NCBI GenBank assembly: GCA_007570785.1
Contig: ML664175.1
Coordinates: 7,079,618 to 7,143,617, forward strand
Source of the DNA: Antilocapra americana
Lineage: Eukaryota; Chordata; Mammalia; Artiodactyla; Antilocapridae
Direction of reading: 5' to 3'
Length of the DNA stretch: 64,000 nt
The position numbers and the translations under genes were made by a program. This document shows, in pieces, positions 58,906 through 64,000 of the stretch (positions are counted from its first letter, which is position 1; each line of letters starts with the position of its first letter). The notes below the pieces were generated by a model. It was not told the origin of the DNA, searched no databases, and saw only the letters and a program-made list of their open reading frames with translations.

Positions 58906-61544
58906 TGACATCTGAATGACCCTGTAGTGATGAGTCACTCTAATAACTCCTGGATAACTAGGTATGGCTGAAGCATGCAGCAGATAAGGAAAAAAAAAAA
59001 AACTCAAAAAATATACAAGGATTCTACACTCTAGTTACTCGTAAGTTTCTAAATTTTTCCTATTCTTTAAATAAACAAAAAAGAGAAATTCCAGTTTATG
59101 CATTTCTAGTTAATTCTAGGGAGAAATAATTAGGAATTCTAGAAAATGTATCTATACTTAAGGGAAAATATCCACATCAAAGATTTGTGATAATGAGAGT
59201 TTTTTTTTCAAATAAGGATGGTACAGATGATGGGGGGAAATGTGGTATTTGTACATTGAACACTATCACTGAGAAATTACATGATTAACCAATGTGATAA
59301 ATTTTACAGAAAAGGTAACATAATTTCTTGAAACAGCAAATTTTCTGAGAAATCTAAAATGTAGATAAATTTATGACCTAAAACTCATGCCACAAAAGCA
59401 GAGAATATGATACATGGATACAAAAGAAGCTACTAGTTGCCTACATCTTTGCTACTAACAAATTTCAGATAGCTACTTTTGTTTTGTGAGAAACAAATCC
59501 TAAAGGTTTTGGATAAGTTGCCATCTAAACTTTGGACAGAGTTATTTCTTCCAAATAGATACCAATAATGAATGACATATTTTTTAAAAAGAAATTCTAA
59601 AAGGTTTAGACAAGCTCAAAAACAAAATAAACATCTTTGAGGATCAAAATGGGACAGAAAGACAAAGTGCTTAGTGGAGGTAAAGTTACAGGCCTTTTTA
59701 GCAACAGATCTTTAAGCAGATTGCAAGGCTTCAGAGTTCAGCCCTTGAGTTTAACATCAGTGGAAGATACCTAGCCTAGAACAATTTAAACTTGTAACCA
59801 AATCAAGGCACAAACTTGCTCTCTAATTAGACAGAAATATACTTAGTACCAGTAAAGTTCAGTTCTGGACTAAGGACCTAGCTTCTCCAAGGACAGAGAC
59901 AACAGTAAAACTAATAGGGAATATTGGCTGCATATATATAGGGAGAGAGAGGAAAATAAAATGCACCAAAAAAAAAACAAGAGGAAAAAGGTCCTCTAGA
60001 AATGAGGCTATAAACCAAGATTTTAAAACATTGGAAATCTAATAGAATGACAGCTAAGAAATAAGCACCAATGCATATATTTACTCCAGATGAAATCAAT
60101 GTTTTAGAATGGACTGAAAAAAAAATCAGAGAAATTGAGAGAATAGTATTCACAAAACTGAACAAGGAAGTATGAAAGGAAGAAAGTAAAATAAATAAAA
60201 TGAATAAATGGGAAAGAATTTGTTAGAAATATTAAGAAAATGCAAAAATTGTATTTAAAATACAGCAGAGACATATTGGAAAACTACCATGAATAAGTCT
60301 ATGGGAACAGCCTGTGAAATACAACTATATCATAAAGGTATATTTCAACTTAGAGGAACTCACCTTACACAGCAAACCTAGGTAGATCCTTTCATTTATG
60401 AAAATAATACTTTAATAGTGCCCAAGATCCATTTTACCTAACTGTCTATAACCCTACATTCATGCATATAGGAAAGCATTGGAATTCCTGTTTTTCTTGG
60501 GTAAGAATTTGAAATATATTGTCTTACAAAATCACTAAGAAGGGCAACTTGGTAGAGATTGAAATACTGCTGTTAATAATATACATCCTTAACACCATGA
60601 GCTTAAGGAGCTTTAGAGAGCTGGCCTGGAAACCAAGTAACTTTAAAGTCCTTGTTTTCAATGTTTCTCCAGGAAAATGCAATCAAATCTTTGAGCAAAC
60701 CAATTTATAAACTTTGGGACTACAATTCATCCTTACCTTTGGGCTGCTTGCTTGTTTTTCTAGTGGTGTTTCAATGCATCCACTGATGTGGCCTGGCTTT
60801 AAGTTACACTCTACTATTACTTAGTCTGTATAAAACTTTTATTAAAGTCTTGAGCAAAGTGGCATATCATTCAACTTCTGATCACACTTTTTGTCAATAA
60901 AGGTGAAAATTTTCTATGTCAACATCTCAGTTAAAGCTATTTCACCATCCACATGGAGTTATAGAAACTAAGTTGAAAATGTTTGTAAAATGCAATCATT
61001 TTACAAACATACCAAAACACAATTAGTTACAATATAAGGGATTGTAATAGCAAATGCAAGATCATCTTTTAAATTAAAAAGATATATATTGAAACTGAAT
61101 AACCAAACTAACTACATTGAAACTTTTAAACATTAAATTAAAACTGGAGGAATAGATTCTTGTAATTGGATCTGTTACCACATTTCCTGTAACTTACAAA
61201 TCACAAACATTATCAATAAGATTATACATTTTATAGAAAATGCATCTTTGAGATCAAATAATTTTAAGTCAACAGTATAATATTCTTCATTTGATAATTA
61301 TAAATTTAGAGTCTACCATGTGAGCTTATTATGCCCAGGACTAAATTTAAGACAAACTTAGTCATAAACCCTTAGAAAACAGTAATGGCACAGGTTTTTG
61401 TAACCTCTGACAGATGAGGCTATTGAGAAGTGGATTCGTGTTTTCATCCAAAATGAACACAGGTAACAACTGGTAGAGCCAAGACTCAACCCAAACCATT
61501 TTAACTTCAACCTCATGCTTTAACAATCACTTTTGATTTTTTTC
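58906..61544. other. Intronic AT-rich DNA, hairpin only
   Basis: No exon or named repeat. It carries the 14-bp perfect hairpin at 60979-61010. Confidence 0.55.
60979..61010. repeat. Perfect 14-bp inverted repeat with 4-nt loop
   Basis: ATGTTTGTAAAATG (60979-60992), loop CAAT, CATTTTACAAACAT (60997-61010). All 14 pairs match. Confidence 0.9.
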
Positions 61545-62110
61545 TTAACACCTTTATTGAAGTGCCATTTGCATGCAATACCATAAAATTCACCTGCCAT
61601 AAGTGTTCAATTCAGAGGTTTTAGTAAATTTAGAGTTGTGCAGTCATCAATACAACTCAGTTTTAAATCATTTTCATCACCTCCTTTGTGACCATTTGCT
61701 GCCACCCCCATTCCTATCCACTCTCCCAGGCAACCATTAATACACTTTCCATCAACAACAAAGTTTCCTTTTCTGGATATTTTATAGAAATGAAATCATT
61801 CAGTATGTGGACTTTTGCATCTGGCCTCTTTCACTTGAGCTTGACGCTTTTGAGATTCATTCTTCACTTTTCACTTTCATGCATTGGAGAAGGAAATGGC
61901 AACCCACTCCAGTGTTCTTGACTGGGGAATCCCAGGGACAGGGGAGCCTGGCAGGCTGCTATCTATGGGGTTGCACAGAATCGGACACAACTGAAGAGAC
62001 TTAGCAGCAGCAGGGGCATGTTGTAGTATGTATCAATATTATATTCTTTTATTTTGCTGCATCTATATTGGCTTTATACTGTATAAATGATCTTATAGTT
62101 GAAGAGAAAT
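61545..62110 (-). mobile_element. Ancient L1 (L1M-type) 3' end, interrupted
   Basis: The pattern TTTATTGAAGTGCCATTTGC ... CAGGCAACCATTAATAC ... TAGAAATGAAATCATTCAGT ... TTTGAGATTCATTC is the inverted 3' region of L1M elements. It is interrupted by the Bov-A fragment at 61877-62013. Confidence 0.75.
61877..62013 (+). mobile_element. Bov-A SINE fragment inserted in an L1M remnant
   Basis: 5'-truncated forward copy from GCATTGGAGAAGGAAATGGC to a CAG-repeat tail (AGCAGCAGC). L1-like sequence continues at 62014. Confidence 0.9.
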
Positions 62111-62482
62111 TAAAATCTTCTAACATGTCCATCTGAGATGGATCTGCATAACATTTCTTTCCTTCCACCTTTTCACCATTTGAGTCTAGGGACCTTTATT
62201 TTCATATTGCCTTTCATAGGATATCTTTACTAGTTGCCTAAATCAAACTCATTCTGCTCTGCACAGCACTGTCAGAATAATCTAGTTTATTTTAAAAAAT
62301 GTGCTTTGAACATATTACTTTAAAAAAGGTAATTCTCACAAGTTCCAATATGCTGGTAGAATAAAGTCCAACTCCGCTAGGTTGGCATGCAAAGACTCCC
62401 AGTTAAGCCTTTTTCTCCTTTTCTTTTGTAACTTGACTAATCCTCCTCCTTTGTTCTGCTTTCTGCGATTCTTCTACATAAT

Positions 62483-63515
62483 GGCAGAAAGTGAAGAGGA
62501 ACTAAAGAGCCTCTTGATGAAGGTGAAAATGCTATTTTAAAACTCCACATTCAAAAAACTAAGATTACAGCATCTGGTCTCATCACTTTATGGCAAATAG
62601 AAGGGGGAAAAGTGGAAGCAGTGACAGATTTTACTTTCTTGGGCTCCAAAATCACTGCAGATGGTGACTGCAGCCATGAAATTTAAAAATGCTTGCTCCT
62701 TGAAAGGAAAGCTGTGACAAAGCTAGACAGCATATTAAAAGCAGAGACATCACTTTGCTGACAAAAGTCCATATAGTCAAAGCAATGGTAGTCATGTTCA
62801 GATGTGAGTGAAAATGAGTCACTCCGTGGTGTCTGACTCTGTGACCCCATGGACTCTACAGTCCATGGAATTCTCCAGGCAAGAATACTGGAGTGGGTAG
62901 CCTTTCCCTTCTCCAAGGGATTAAACCCAAGTCTCCGGCGTTGCAGGAAGATTCTTTACCAGCTGAGCCACAAGGGAAGCCCAAGAACACTTGAGTGGGT
63001 AGCCCAACTCTTCTCCAGTGGATCTTCCAGACCCAGGAATTGAACCGGAGTTGCCTGCATTGCAGGTGAATTCTTTACCACCTGAGCTATCAGGGAAGCC
63101 CCAGCCTCTCGGATGTGAGAGCTGGATCATAAAGAAGGCTAAGCACTGAAGATGCTTTAGAATTGTGGTGCTGTAGAAGACTCTTGCAAGTCCCTTGGAC
63201 TGCAATAAGACCAAATCAGTTAATCCTAAAGGAAATCAACCCTGAATATGTATTGGAAGTACTGATGGTGAAACTGAAGTTTCAGTACTTTGGCCACCTG
63301 ATCTGAAGACCAGCTCATTGGAAAAGACCTTGATGCTGGGGAAAGAGTGAAGGCAATAGGAGGAGTGGGTGGCAGAGGATGTGATGATTAGATAGCATCA
63401 CTGACTCAATGGATATACATCTGAGCAAATTCTAGGAGATAGTGAAGGACGGGGGTGCCTGCAGTCCATAAGGTCACAGAGTCAGACACATCTTAGCAAC
63501 TGAACAACAACTTAA
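62483..63515 (+). mobile_element. BovB LINE interrupted by a Bov-A2 SINE (copy 9)
   Basis: The BovB sequence runs from just after the Y-A-D-D region (ATGGCAGAAAGTGAAGAGGA) to 62808, then resumes at 63112 (GATGTGAGAGCTGG) and ends near 63515 (CATCTTAGCAACTGAACAAC). The two halves are contiguous in the element once the SINE at 62809-63110 is removed. It has many indels and no open frame. Confidence 0.93.
62809..63110 (-). mobile_element. Bov-A2-type dimeric SINE nested in BovB
   Basis: Two related SINE units lie in tandem in the same (minus) orientation. The first in gene sense is 63103-62984 and the second is 62983-62809. Each begins with a GGGCTTCCCT...GGCTCAG start. The short duplication GATGTGAG at 62801-62808 and 63112-63119 marks the insertion site within BovB. 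Confidence 0.85.
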
Positions 63516-63555
63516 ATAGATAAAATATGCTTCAAGATTTGTAACAAGGATTTTA

Positions 63556-63763
63556 TGTTGTTGTTGCTAAGTCTTGTCCAACTATTTTGTGACCCCATGG
63601 ACTGTAGCCTGCCAGGCTCCTCTGTCCATGGAATTTCTCAGGCAAGCATACTGGAGTGGGTTGCCATTCCCCTCTCCAGGAGATATTCCTGACTCATGGA
63701 TCTAACCCAGGTCTCCTACATTGGCAGGCAGATTCTCTACTGCTGAGCCACCAGGGAAGCCCA
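63556..63763 (-). mobile_element. Bov-tA SINE
   Basis: Reverse full-length copy with a (TTG)n 3' tail at 63556-63566 and the head ending CACCAGGGAAGCCCA near 63763. It lies 40 bp beyond BovB copy 9. Confidence 0.94.
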
Positions 63764-64000
63764 CATTTTTTCTTTGGTGCACATGTTTCACCAAGTTACA
63801 GTGAAGCATACTGAAATGTCAGAAATTTTTTTTAGCTTTCAAGTAACAGAAAGGTCTCTTTTGAAAACAGGCATATGAAACCATGGCTGCTGAGGTACTG
63901 GCCTCCTCAATAAGGACTCTGTCTCTTACAATCCTGGGAGCGACATTTTCCCAATAAACCAGGCTTAAATCTGGTTATTATGCTTTCCTGCTGAAGTCTT

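Overview
This is a ruminant nuclear genome window (cattle, sheep or goat type; the species cannot be fixed from the sequence). The evidence is nine 5'-truncated BovB (RTE-clade) LINE copies, about fifteen Bov-tA/Bov-A SINEs including one dimeric Bov-A2, and a ruminant L1 3' end. Beneath these lie old mammalian L2, MIR and L1M remnants. The DNA is AT-rich, with no operons, CRISPR arrays, rRNA genes or intact mobile-element ORFs.

The one host gene I can support is WDR72 on the minus strand. Four consecutive coding exons can be placed to the base by protein similarity, splice sites and matching codon phases: 49887-49070 (818 bp), 46439-46348 (92 bp), 40412-40333 (80 bp) and 32635-32440 (196 bp). 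They probably correspond to human exons 15-18. Together they give about 395 codons of the C-terminal part of a WD-repeat protein related to WDR7/rabconnectin-3 beta, which acts in V-ATPase assembly and trafficking in enamel-forming ameloblasts and acid-secreting kidney cells. The exon before 49887 and the last coding exon(s) after 32440 were not found, so 49888-64000 is upstream intron and 1-32439 is downstream intron and/or 3' flank.

Layout: 1-8.3 kb is AT-rich DNA with three BovB copies, one in inverted orientation. 8.3-24 kb is mostly unique AT-rich DNA with a BovB, three SINEs, an L2 and a well-bounded L1 3' end. 24-32.4 kb holds a small deleted BovB, SINEs, L2, MIR and a 4 kb repeat-poor stretch. 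32.4-49.9 kb is the exon-bearing part of WDR72, with BovB copies at 33.2, 36.6 and 44.4 kb. 49.9-64 kb is upstream intron with L1M remnants that host SINE insertions, an ERV-type LTR fragment and a BovB split by a Bov-A2.

The most interesting observations concern exon 17 of WDR72. It starts with a donor-like sequence directly after the acceptor AG (AG|GTAAGA). It lies between two long oppositely oriented BovB copies. Skipping it would create an immediate stop codon. I found no new mobile, defence or metabolic system here.
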